From Loripinus fragilis (lineage: Eukaryota > Mollusca > Bivalvia > Lucinida > Lucinidae): DNA of 64,000 nt. The stretch is taken from NCBI GenBank assembly GCA_964019695.1, contig OZ026524.1, forward strand, positions 18,593,509-18,657,508, written 5' to 3'. Under the pieces are notes generated by a model that worked only from the letters and a program-made list of their open reading frames with translations, made no database searches and was not told the DNA's origin. The translations under genes and the position numbers were made by a program. The first letter of the stretch is position 1, and each line of letters begins with the position of its first letter. Shown here in pieces: positions 10,991 through 23,100 of the stretch.

Positions 10991-12454
10991 ATAATTCAGT
11001 TTGTCGGGATAAAACTTGGACATAGATATTTGTTTTCTCCTTACATAATCCATTCATTCACTTTTACTTTTGGTCACGGTTAACTCAGAATGTGCCCATT
11101 TTACCAAAACAAGGGCAATAACTCTGTGAATATATATTTTGCAATCGCAACTTCTACATATATCTGCACGATTTTACGAGTCTACCTTACGGTAAAATAT
11201 GCAAACAATTATCAAATTGTCAGTAATTTGAAATGAACAGTAAAATGGACAGATACCAACTGACAAGCACGAAGGGACACGCGCAAATCTATATTCGCTA
11301 TCCTCAATTATTAGAGCTGTGAGGCACTCACGAATGGTGGCAAAACATAGGCCACCATTATAATATCTGGCATCCCTTGCACGTTACACAAACTACAGAA
11401 AATGCAAAGCAATTGCACAAGACATACTTTAAAAAAAATAACCGAACCAGAAACTCAATGTCTTCCTGAACTACTTTCTTGATTATGGTATTATTTACAA
11501 CATTGTATGCATAAAATATTTTTTTTCAGGTCATTCTTGCCATTGGTACAAGCACGTAAATTGCCACTTTACTTTTACTAATGGGATCTTCAATGCCAAG
11601 ACCTTCAGAAGCGTTTGCATTTGAAACGTTACTGTTAATGTCTTAGTTACAAACAGTGTCTAAAAGGATGTAGAGAGTGATTAGATATTTTTGTTCAGTC
11701 ATTCCCAATAAGGCACATTTCAAAATTGAATTTTTTAATTTGGACCCCTCATAAGTTCCAATTTATCTGTAAACTTTACTCATGAAACTTTTGTTGGGGA
11801 ATTCAGTTTTGTTTATTAACACATGTCTAAATTGAGCCGTAAAAGAAAATTGGAAAATTTTATATCAGTCTAGAGAAAGCAAGCAAGCATTTAAGTTACA
11901 AAATTTGTCCAGTATAATCACGTATATGGCTTGCATATATGATCTTTTAATGCACCGAAGATGATTTTCGTTTCATTCATGGAGACATTTGCCGCCGTCT
12001 GAATCTACAAGCTGATGCTGACATAGAATATGAAAAGTCATTTTGCTTTCGTTTGAGACAAGCTATGTGCGTTGATTTCCTTATTTTATAAAACGTTTTA
12101 TTTCTGAAGCGAATGCTTAACCCTTTGAAATGGGATATCTAGTGATAACGAAAAGACTAGTATATTAAAGTGCAAACCTAGGGCTACTTTTGAACAGAGA
12201 CAATTCTTTGATCATTGTTAGTTCCCTATTTGTCTTCTCATGTTGCTTACTATTCAAAGAGATATTGGAATAAGATTGTTTTATTTGTTATATACAAGAA
12301 AGGCACAACAACAAAGCAGTACAGTAATACAAGAATACAAGAATAAAAAAATAAGCATATTATATTATAGACCAGACTAAGTTGGAACGTAGAGGTGCTA
12401 GCAGGCCCCGCTGCACCATGCGCGGATTTTTAATTTCAACAATTGCCGCATAAT
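10991..12454. other. No gene recognised
   Basis: AT-rich between MITE-A copy 1 and MITE-B copy 1. No protein-like frame longer than about 60 codons. Confidence 0.4.
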
Positions 12455-12696
12455 ATTGGCCACGACGTGAGAAAACCTGTCTTCGGGGTGTCCGACAAAG
12501 TGAGTTTCAAACCAGTCTGCTCAGCTACAGAGACTAGCTAGAATATTGAAATTTCGCTCGTAGCAAGTCTAGATATGATACATTTCAATAAGCGAATAAC
12601 AAAGGCGCTCATCAGTCTGTGCGGATGCGCAGGCTGGCCTGTGTCTTTGTTGTTCGCAAACCACCGAATACAGGTTTTTCTCGCGTCGATGCCCAT
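12455..12696. mobile_element. MITE-B copy 1 (about 242 bp)
   Basis: The left terminus reads TTGGCCACGACGTGAGAAAA and the inverted right terminus ATGGGCATCGACGCGAGAAA, followed on both sides by ACCTGT[C/A]TTCGG. It contains the ACAGAGACTAGCTAG block and the GC-rich core in the opposite order to copy 2. Confidence 0.82.
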
Positions 12697-13324
12697 ATAA
12701 ACTGGTCAAACTTAATTAAGCCCCACCTTAGATTTTCACATAGACTTAATGCTAATACATTCATCTTTAATTTATCATAATATTTTTCTGAATTAAGATT
12801 TTTCCATTACATTTTCAGCGAAGCAGAAGCAATGTTTCCTCTCAATATACGCTAGGTTTCAGATTTATTGATAAGTTTTCCATAGAGTTCTACACATTCC
12901 AGTAAATGTCCCGTTTCGTTCCCTATCATTCCTATAGTAAAATTGGCCAAAATTTGGATACTCTTGGGAAATTTATCACATACCCAAAGAAAATCGTTTT
13001 TTTTTTTCAATTCAAACTTTGTGTAATTACACCTAAGACATTGTTGTCTAACTTGGATGGAATTAGAATTTTCATCTACCGTCGATATTTTTGAAATAAA
13101 CAACTAAACTTTGGGAATTTAACATTACGGCTATGGGAAAAAGTGACATGGGGCTTAACTTATTTTGATGAGTTTATATCTATAGGCGCATTGTATCAAA
13201 TACATGAATCAAGCTGGCAATAGTTAAACAAAATAATTGGTTTAAAATGCATCGGTAGTTCTCTGCTGCTGTTATAAGTACATGATATGAACACAGCATG
13301 AAACATGAGCAAAACTGAACAGGC
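12697..13324. other. No gene recognised
   Basis: Downstream flank of the lectin gene; the 12852-13103 minus frame lacks recognisable motifs. Confidence 0.4.
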
Positions 13325-13570
13325 CCCGTGATTATATGACTTTTTGCATGATCAACTCAACTGAGCACGGCATTTCAACTGCTCATGAAAACTAAAATAC
13401 CGACAATAAAGAAGTTTATTGCTTTAAGTCTCTAAAATGTTGTATTTATCATGCTAATAAATGTTAAAATGCCAACAATTGTTGGCATTTTAACTAATAA
13501 ATGTTGTTGACATTTTAACATTGATGAGCAGGATCAAGTTCATGCCCAGTTAAGTTGAGCATGTAGACAG
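13325..13570. repeat. MITE-like repeat with a perfect 32-bp palindrome
   Basis: The termini contain TGATCAACTCAACTGAGCA and, inverted, CATGCTCAACTTAACTGGGC. The centre (13463-13494) is a perfect palindrome around TGCCAACAATTGTTGGCA. A related copy lies at 36680-36850. Confidence 0.6.
13415..13420 (-). promoter_or_regulatory. Candidate polyadenylation signal for the lectin-like gene
   Basis: AATAAA on the minus strand about 440 nt after the stop codon at 13863. It lies inside a MITE-like repeat (13325-13570), so it may be coincidental. Confidence 0.25.
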
Positions 13571-13862
13571 TCGTATAACCTTGTGCAAAGGTTTCATATT
13601 TTGCTCCACTTCAAGGGATGTAATGTTTTAATTATGATGTATAGTTTAATGAATCACAATGTTTTGTGTTTATAATTTTGTATACTGCATGGAATTTTGG
13701 TTCATTCCATTGAGCAAATAGTATATCCTATCTATTTTGGTTATCTTATCCATCGATCAATGTGCTACTTTTCAATCCTATTTTCTCCGGAAGTCACTTT
13801 ATAAAGTGTGAATGTTCACAGTTATTTTTCATACGTATTGCAAGTCAAGTAAATACATGGAG

Positions 13863-14191
13863 TTAGTCGAACTTTTTTATTACCTTCTTATGCAAGAAAT
13901 GGTACCCGGATATGATGTGATCAGAGTCCATGAAGAGAATTATGGCGCCGGTGAGAGCCAGTATCACTACGCCGACTCCTCCCACTACTTTGGCTGATTG
14001 ACGTTCATCTTCGGCGCACTCTTTCTTTCTTCGCAGTGCTGAAATATTTCTCTTTGGAACTATCAAAATTTCAATCAGTTCTTGTATCTTTTCATCCAGC
14101 TCTTTGGCAGAGAGTGTCTGGTTCCCGTCACAAACGATCTCACAGCAGTCATTGCCGCCAATTTCAGTAGTGTTTAAGTAGTTTGGCGTTG
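13863..14191 (-). CDS. Exon 7: juxtamembrane region, membrane span and C-terminal tail
   Basis: The acceptor is CTCTATTTCCAG; the first full codons give TPNYLNTTEIGGNDCCEIVC, followed by a helical charged segment (ELDEKIQELIE), basic pairs (ALRRKKECAEDERQSAK) and a hydrophobic span (VVGGVGVVILALTGAIILF). About 22 more residues follow before TAA. I recall similar C-termini, with charged amphipathic segment, RKK, acidic stretch and membrane span, in uncharacterised molluscan surface proteins. Orientation would be type I, with the lectin domain outside. Confidence 0.75.
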
Positions 14192-17100
14192 CTGGAAATA
14201 GAGATCAGATCAGTTACTGAAGTACAGGCTTAGTCGAGCAACGTCACGAGAAAGGGAAGGTATGGGCATACGAACATGCACAAACACTGTTATACTTAAA
14301 ATGACAACTACAATATAATAAGTAAATCAGATAAAAGTGGTCCAACTAATGCAATTCTTTAACTCTTTGCCTGCTAGCAGCGACTTTTGACGTTTGTTGA
14401 TTAACTTTGCAAACAGTTTGGACCCATATCAGGACTGACAGAACGGACCGAATCTGTTCGACACTGTGATGGTGTTCCTTAATTTTTGTTAAATTTTGAA
14501 AAGAAAAGTCAGCATACTACAAAATATCTTGGGCAATTAACTTTAAAAGTAAGTAATGGTGCAAAGATCAGGAATCGATACAATCAAGTACCACACCTGA
14601 CCCAGGATACCAATGGGAAAGTGACAAACTCACCGAAGACACCACAAACGAGAGCCAAGAGGTCAGCCCTTTCCCAGCAGGTGACCACAAAGCACATATA
14701 AACAGACGCGCACAAAACATAGCAAACACAAGACAGAACAAAAACATAAAAGATCCACAAAAGAAGTACCGCCTTGGAACGTAAGTCAAGATCGAGGTCA
14801 TTTAGGCCGCTTTTCTATTTTTGAGAGTGTTCCCTTGTTGATTTTGAAAAGGACTAAAATTATCTATGCCTATTTACTTATACGTATTGATATTTTTTCT
14901 AAATCACGCGTCTGCTTTAACTCTCGTCAACTACATGCAGTGTCGTTTGCTGAAGATTGCACTCAGATCTGGACCAACAGAATGTCAGTTCTGATTTCAT
15001 CGAAGCGCTTTGAAAATGTTCTTGAAATATTTTTTGTAAAAGTTAAATTTTGAGAAAAGTCAGTAGACGACAAAAATCTTGTAAAATTACCAACCATGCA
15101 GCTCTTTAAGTCAAGGTCGAAGTCATTAAAGCCACTTTTTCTATTTATGATAGCGTTTCGTTGCCGGTTTTGTAATTATTTATGCCTAATGTTTGGGTTT
15201 TTTGTTCAATTAAACCACGCCTACAGTGTAATTCATGTCTACTACATGTACTTTAAATATCGAACTATAATTGATACATTTTTATATGATTAGTACTTCA
15301 TACCTTTAGTTTAGAGTGTGTAACAAGATCTATTTTTCTTATTTCTCAACAAAACCATATGTACACGTAATGGTAGACGGTTCTTTTGAACACCAAAAAT
15401 ATGTTAAAACTTATGGGTAAAAAAAAACAGAATAATTGTGCTCTCAAATGTTTATCTAACCCTGTGTACTTATCAAAATATTATGAGTTTATATGCTGAA
15501 TTCAAAGGTACACAAGGATAGGGAATTTAAAGGTATAACTCATGAAATCAACAATTTGATTTTTTTTGCAGTTAACAACAAAATATACAGAAACCCTATT
15601 TATAGTAAGCATTTAAATCTATCAATGGTTTAAAGCCACAAAATCGTCCCTTTAACCCACCCTGATGGAGTTTTGCGACAAAGTATGTTTTACTTTAAAG
15701 AGTCAACATCATGTTGGGAAGCGTGGACAGTGAGGCACCAACAGACTGATTAATGCTTTACGTCAGGGCCATCATATTGAGTCTGAGGCCTGACCCATCG
15801 TCGAGCAATTAAAGAAGAAACCATAGCTATAAACTTTAATTGGATTTACAACCAGACATGTTGACTGTAGCATGATATCTGTGTTCTATCTAAATGATCT
15901 ATAACGTTATATAATCTTGTTCAATTTATCACTAAAATTAGGTTTCCAACAATTCATTTGAATTATTTTGAATTTATAAGAATACTAAGTTACCATAGAA
16001 AAATTGCATTACTCTCACATGCCCTGTTGCAGAAGAGTCTTTAAACCAATACTGTACTTAAAAATCATCTCTGAGTAGCTGTGGTAATATTAAGGAAAAT
16101 ACCAACATTATGATATTGATAACCTTGACAAGCAAAAAGTTATATTGTTGAAGTCATCAGCATTAGGACATACTTTCGCAAAACTAATAATCTGCGAAAT
16201 ATATAAGCCATAGGAAGGGGAGCGAGGACCATCTTCATCAAGAAAAGGATTATTTACTATCTGAAAATCAAAATCATCCCGTCTATCATACATTTTAGTT
16301 GAATCGATGACATTCGTTATAGACAGTCCAATTTCAAAAAAAAAACTTTTTTAAAGTATCAAAGTAATCCGCGCTTGATTTCACTGAAGTTCAGAGTGAT
16401 ATATCTGACCTACCATTTGTTTGAAATATAGATTATCAATATTAAGCAAGTATGTTATTACTTTTCCATCTTCAGAGGACAAAAATATGTTCTATTTTCT
16501 ATACTGTGATAAGCAAGATAGTTAAATATAAAACTCTTACGCACCTTGCTAACATGAGAATCCCACCTTGAGGTATTTACTAGTTCCTTCACATGGATCT
16601 GTGAAGAGACCATTAGTGGGTGTCAGGTTGCAGGATGTCATGCTTGACTGAGAACATTCATTTGTAACAATAGCAGTAACATTCAAACTACATCCAGTAT
16701 TTGTCGTCACATATGGGTGAATATGGTTCGGACAAATGGTTGTCAACCAGCGGCCATAGTAGGCATACTGTATTTTCAGGATCTCGCCATTTGGACAATT
16801 AATGGTTCCAGTGTCATCTTCGCAAATGGTCTGTTCAGCTAAAGAAAAATGATAGCGTACCGACTCTGATTGTAATATATAATAAATAACCTTAAACCAT
16901 AGGGGTTCAGCGTGTTTTCTATTTTCTTTTTATGTGTTTTGGAATGGCAAAATAATACACGAAAAAACCACAGTATGCCACAAAGTCGTCTTTCGTGGAC
17001 CCTAGCCAGAATTAACGCCATCAATTTTATAAAAGGGGATACTGTGGAGTCCAAAAATGACGTTACTTTTAAACAAAAATGTGTGATAACTTGATAAGTT

Positions 17101-20100
17101 AAGCAACAATTTTGATTAGAATTGCATTTTATAAATGCCTGGCAATGTACGTGATACTATGTTTTCCATTCCATGTCAAAATTTTAGTAACAGAGTAGTA
17201 GCAGGAAACAACTGCATTTTAGAAGATGTATGACGCTTTCTCTTCTTAATCTTCAGGATTATGACTCTTTCATTAAATACATTTATACATTTCAGATAAA
17301 AGGTCAGTACAGTCCGAAAATAGCTTACTCACACAGTCTGCATGTCTGATAGTAAACTAAATCATGGTTTATAGCTATGGTTTCTACTTAAATTGCATGA
17401 CTGTGGGACAGGCCTCAGACTCTATGATGGCACTGACGTAAAACTTAATTAATTGGTTAGTGCCTGAAGCTTGTCTTTGGCAGGGCCCATCGTGGCTCAT
17501 CTCGGCGTTTAGTTTAGCTATGTCTATCTGTGAATCTTGAGTTATTTTCTTTGTTTCATTATCGGGTGTTAATTTAATTACTATATATATTTCTCTGTGA
17601 CGAAATATTGATTAAGTAAGGAAGCCCCTGCGAGGTAAACAATGTTTGTGTCTTAACAACAACAACAAAATCGAGGGCGAAAATTTGGTACCCCTAAAAT
17701 GCATTTAAGTCCCTCTAGTGAACTCGGCCTCTGTCATAAATGTGGTCATCATTAAAGAAGTCGTAATAGACAGTGGTTGGTGAACCAAGGAAGGAAACAT
17801 TCTATCCCCTGCGCCTGAAAGGCATACAGCTGGATTTTGTATGGTTGCAAAAGTAATTAAATGGTGTATCTGAAACCACTGTATAGCATACTTGATCGAC
17901 TTGCATAACGCCAGAGCAGTACATTTTCTACGGAGGCCCGGCGAGAAGATCTGAAAAAATATTTTTCAAAATGTCATATAGATATTTATCAAAAGTCATC
18001 AGTTCTGAAAATAATAGAGTTTATATAATACAACAACATAGGTGTAGACCTCAGAAACAATGGTGGTCATCTAAGAATACTGCTTATGCTAGGTTTACAC
18101 TATGTTCCCGGCAGCCACGGCAGTCACGGTAGACAGAAACGTAGCTCGCCGTGGTGTTTTTAGTCATTTTTGTCTTTGTATTAAAGTTCTGTTAAGTCTC
18201 GCTACGTTTTCTCATGGTCTGTCAAGGTATGCCGTGACAGAGGCTCGCCGGCGCGCTACGGTCTGTCACGGATGGTTCTACGTTTCCTCCCGGCCTGCCA
18301 CGTTCTGTTGGGACCTCTCACGATTTGTTACGTTGCGATCAAGTTCTGCTACGTCTATCAAGTTCTGTCAAGGTTTTCTACGATGAAACGTGGGCGATGA
18401 ATGGTGTTAGAGCCCTAATATGCCCAGGGTATAAAGAGGAGGTCCATAAAGCTGCTGCAATCGTTTTATTATACACCTTTGATCAAAAACATCATTACAT
18501 GTAATGGCAATGAAGAGGCCGATGTCGTATTTATATAATTGCTAGGAGCGTACATAGCCTTTGCGGCAGCAAGGAGGCCACCAGCAGCTGTAGAGAAGAA
18601 TGGTCGTCTAGCATGAAGAGTAAAGACGGATGCAAAGTGTTGGCATGGCTTTCGGAAGTACGAATGCAACAATTGGAATATTTCTCAATTTTTATAGCAA
18701 GAGAGCTTCGCACCGAAGATGTTAACGCATTTCAGGCCTCCAAAGCTCTAAGAAACTGTTCGATGAGAGTATTGAAACAATAACACCAGCCATTGGTATC
18801 AGCAGTAACCCTTTCTAGTGACTCATTTATGAATATTTTTTAAAAACACAGAAGATTCTAATGAAATGGCACACAGTGCAGCATTTTATCAATGTCTACA
18901 CTGACTGATCTTCAGAGAAATAAATGCAATATTCTGCCATGGGAAATTATATCCTATGACCCCTCAATATTACAATGAAACTACCCAAAGGGTTAATTGC
19001 ATACACTAATGCATGCACGCACACAAATACATTCAATAATGATTATTTCTATCCTTGCTCCGATGCATCTATCTGAGATTCTTAGACTCCATGTTCAGGT
19101 TCAGGTTAGCAAAACGTGGTAGACCGCAACAGAACTTGATAGACCTTGACAGACCTTGGCGGACCTTGGGTTGCCGTCTCGTAACAAGCCGTCCCGCTGC
19201 GGACATACTCCAAGTTGTGTTAAGGTCTGTTACGTTCTGTCACGTTTTGTTGCGTTCTACCCGTTCTACTACGGCACATTTAAGTAGGTCAATCCCGCCG
19301 TGGCTGCCGTGGCAATTTTTTTGACTGTTTAAAAAACTGGCCCGGCGATCATGGCAACAACGGCGAGCTACGTTTGTCGACCCCGTTCCCCTACGTTGTG
19401 TTACGGTCACCCCGTTTCGTCCACCGTGGCCAAAATATCGTGACTGCCTTGGCCTCCGGGGACATAGTATAAACGTAGCATAATCGATTCTAAAGCAGTA
19501 CATTAGGGCACGCCAATTTTGAAAATAAATCTATAGATTTCTTTGCTTCAAATGTCATTAAAAGTAAGAAATATGGCAAATATCAGGAATCAATATAATC
19601 AAGTACCACACCTGAATCCAATGGAAAAGTGACAACTTCACTAGAAGACATCACAAACGCGAGCCAAGAGGTTAGCACTTTCCAAGCGGCTGACCACAAG
19701 ACATCAGTAAAACGATGCGCACGAAAGCATAGCACAAGCAAGATAGAAATAACATAAATGATCCACAAAAGAAGCACCACCTTGGAACTGCCAGTAAAAT
19801 ATTTTACTGGAGGGCTAAAACTGGTTTCATGGCGCGTCAACCTCACCCTTAGTTCAGATGTGGATCAAGATAAATAGATGTTTGGCTTGCACGAAAGACC
19901 CCTACCTTATCAATGCATTATCTCCTAGCACATATAAATCAATGTATAAGAAAGCAGATAAAGCGAAGATAAGAACTCAATAGTAAATAAAACTGAATAC
20001 CAGAGCATAAGAAAACCAACAGGTAAACCCTGGTGGAACTGACAACAGCAAACGAATCAAGTCTCTACTATCTATTCAATAGGTAAGTCTTTAAGTGGGT

Positions 20101-23100
20101 GCCGTCATAGAGTCTAAAGTCAGACCCACCGGCGTGCAATTAAAGAGGAAAGCAAAGCTGCCAACCGTGATTGGGTCGACCACCAAGCATGCAGTCTGTT
20201 GCAATACATTAATGTTAGAGCCAATTTTTTATAATGGGAAATTATTTCAATGAACTGCACTGAAAAAATAGAGCCAACAATCTTCCTCAATTTATACACC
20301 AAGTCACCATAGAATTCAGGTTCGGAAAGTCCTTGGCGCAAGAGAGATTTAATTTATGTTCATTTTGAAATTAAGATGTCAAATTGTAGAACTGTCTATA
20401 AAAAATAGAAAAAGATTTGTGAAGTTTGTGATACCAATAGCCTTGTTTAAGAAGTTTCTGAGTTAACAATTTATTGTCTAAGAATATATTTGATTATTAT
20501 TGATATATTCTTTAGTATCACATCTCGTAAAATATGGCGTGCATACATACCCACTTTTATCCTCTCACTGAAGAGGTTTGCATTGCATTTTTATATAAAT
20601 AAATAAATGCTGAATTAGATGCGTTTAAACACTGCATACAGTAAGGCAGACGTTTGGGGCATAATTCAAGACAATTTTAGTTTTTTCTATGAATTACTAG
20701 AGCAGGTAACTAAACAGTAAAAATATGAAACCACGAAAATTGTATACTTTAGTTATTTCATCCATGTCAGCTGGCTCATAGTTAAATACTCTGGACACTT
20801 TAAGGTCACTACTGACACCAATAACCATAACTCTTGCATGACTAAACACATTTTGCATTAGAACTGAAATAGCTTGTTAAAGTATTTACATGAGATTAAG
20901 AGGAATAAATGGACTTGGTATGCCAGACGCCATTATAATGCATTAAACAATCAGCATATGTCAGTAAGAGTTACTGCCTCTGTTTATTTTTTTACCATAG
21001 TTTAGTATGGAAAAAGTACAGTAAAGTGAGTAAAAGCTCAATAACTTTAAAAAAGTTTTAGCTAAATTGGATGAAAGCTATTCTGAACCAAAACTATGTC
21101 AAACTGAAGGTCAAAAGTTGTTTCTGCCATTTTATTTCAAACATGAGTTATTGCCCCTAAATGCTAATATTTACATAGAAATGAGTCTAAAATTAGATAT
21201 TCTCCTATAACTTTCTTACTAAGGATCAGATTCAGTTAAAGCATATACAAGATATTTGGCTTCATACATCTTTACATCTATTAATCTAAATAATATAAAA
21301 TGTTGCATCAAACATGAGTTAAGGCCCTAGATTTGTTTCATTTTGAGGCATTAAAATAGGCCTTATAGTGCATCAATGATCCGAAAATAGTGAACATATA
21401 ATAAATAACCCTACTATTTTGATATATTTCGATGATTTCTGCAATTGTCTAATATATATCAACAACAGAATTGTATGTTTGCAACTTTTTCTGTCATTTT
21501 TATCGATTTCATTGTGCCAGAGTAGGTAATTAGTGAAAAAAAGTGGGTGGGGTAACAAAATATAAGTATTTCTTAAAATAAACTTTCTTTTATTAGTCAA
21601 TACTCTCAAAACTAGCTTCTACACATACAGGTAGCATCAGAGGAGTATTAATAAAAGCTTTAATCTGTTTAAAGTAAAATGCATTTCTTGTAATACAGTT
21701 AAAAAGTCACACAATTGAAAATGTGCATTAGAGGGGGTAGGGATAGTAATCAAGAATTATTGTTTTCTAGACGGGGAAAATTGCTCACATTTCACACTGA
21801 TTGACCTTACCTAATGATGTTAATGACACTGACAAACAGGTATTACAAAAATCTATTTTCTAGACTTGCCTAAATTATTTGAATATTTAGTTGTCAAACG
21901 TAAAAATGGAATTAAATTTGGCTATTCTTTTTAATGAAAAAGTTGTTTGGTAAATATACAAAGGCTAGATTCAGATCATTTAACCATCTTAGTATTTCAA
22001 GTAAAATTTAGTTGTTCTGATGCAACAATATGCCATAATCATCAGCTACCATATCATAGACCGGTTTATCCCTTACTTAGGCCCTGAATATTTTCGGAGT
22101 TTCCTATAAATTTGGAAAAGTGAATAAAAATGACCAGTATCATTGCGGGTTGCTCAAAAAAATTCAAAATCAACTATTTTCAACAAAAGAATCAATAGAA
22201 ATGCAAACAAACATAAAATTAATAGAAGGGAACTAGTTATTCTGTTAATGCATGTTCAATTTGGAATGTGTGACGTCACTCAGCCTATAATGCTGCCCTC
22301 CATAGCTCTCGATTCTCTACTATGAAAACTTTTTTTTTATTTTTTCTTGATCAGGTTTGCTGACAGGATTTCGTAATCTAATAAGTTTTTGTATTTCTGT
22401 TTCACTTGTATCCAATATTGCTGGTACGTACCCTTTAAATGAAAATAGCACAACAATGCCTTGCAAATGACGTCTACGTTGTACAAACACTGGTGGGATC
22501 GGTCGATACATAAGTCAGCGTATTAAGAGCTCTAAATTCATCTTCAAATATCGAAGACTGAATCCCTTTTGGTTTCCTGTGCCTTGAGCACTGACTAAAC
22601 AAAGCACATTGTAAGCTAAGAGAAAACGGATGAGCCTGACTCTGATCATACAGATAGAAATGGCATCGTTTAAAGCCCTTGGTAATTGGCTGGTAGGACA
22701 TTTATTTGTTTGCAATTAATATCCCACCAAATGCTTAGGTCATATGGGGATGGGCCACGGATTAAAGTCTCAACTGACAGACTGAATGAGCCAGAAATCG
22801 AACCCTTGATTTACAAGTCGAGTGGTTTATCACTATGCTACAGCACAGGGACTCATTTAGATGGAAGTAGATGGCAATGGATGGACAGATGCTATTGTTC
22901 AAACAGGTGTCAGAAAAAAGCTCAACAGCAGATTCCTTCTTTTAAGCCAGTCATTTTACAAGAACAAGACATGCTCATCAGGTATAACTGCAACTCTGTT
23001 AATCTTACAGAAACATGCATATGATGCATAATGTAATGCAAATACAACCCTTCTATGAGATTTTGACACTTGATTTTTGCAGCAACATTGAACAGGATAT

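Noticed and set aside
18102..18386. 94-codon open frame starting MFPAATAVTVDRNVARRG
   Set aside because: It lies in the subterminal repeat array of the 1.4-kb TIR element; the amino-acid pattern follows the repeats.
22750..22840. Functional tRNA-Thr gene
   Set aside because: Box A, anticodon and box B are recognisable, but the acceptor and D arms do not pair and a SINE-like body follows.
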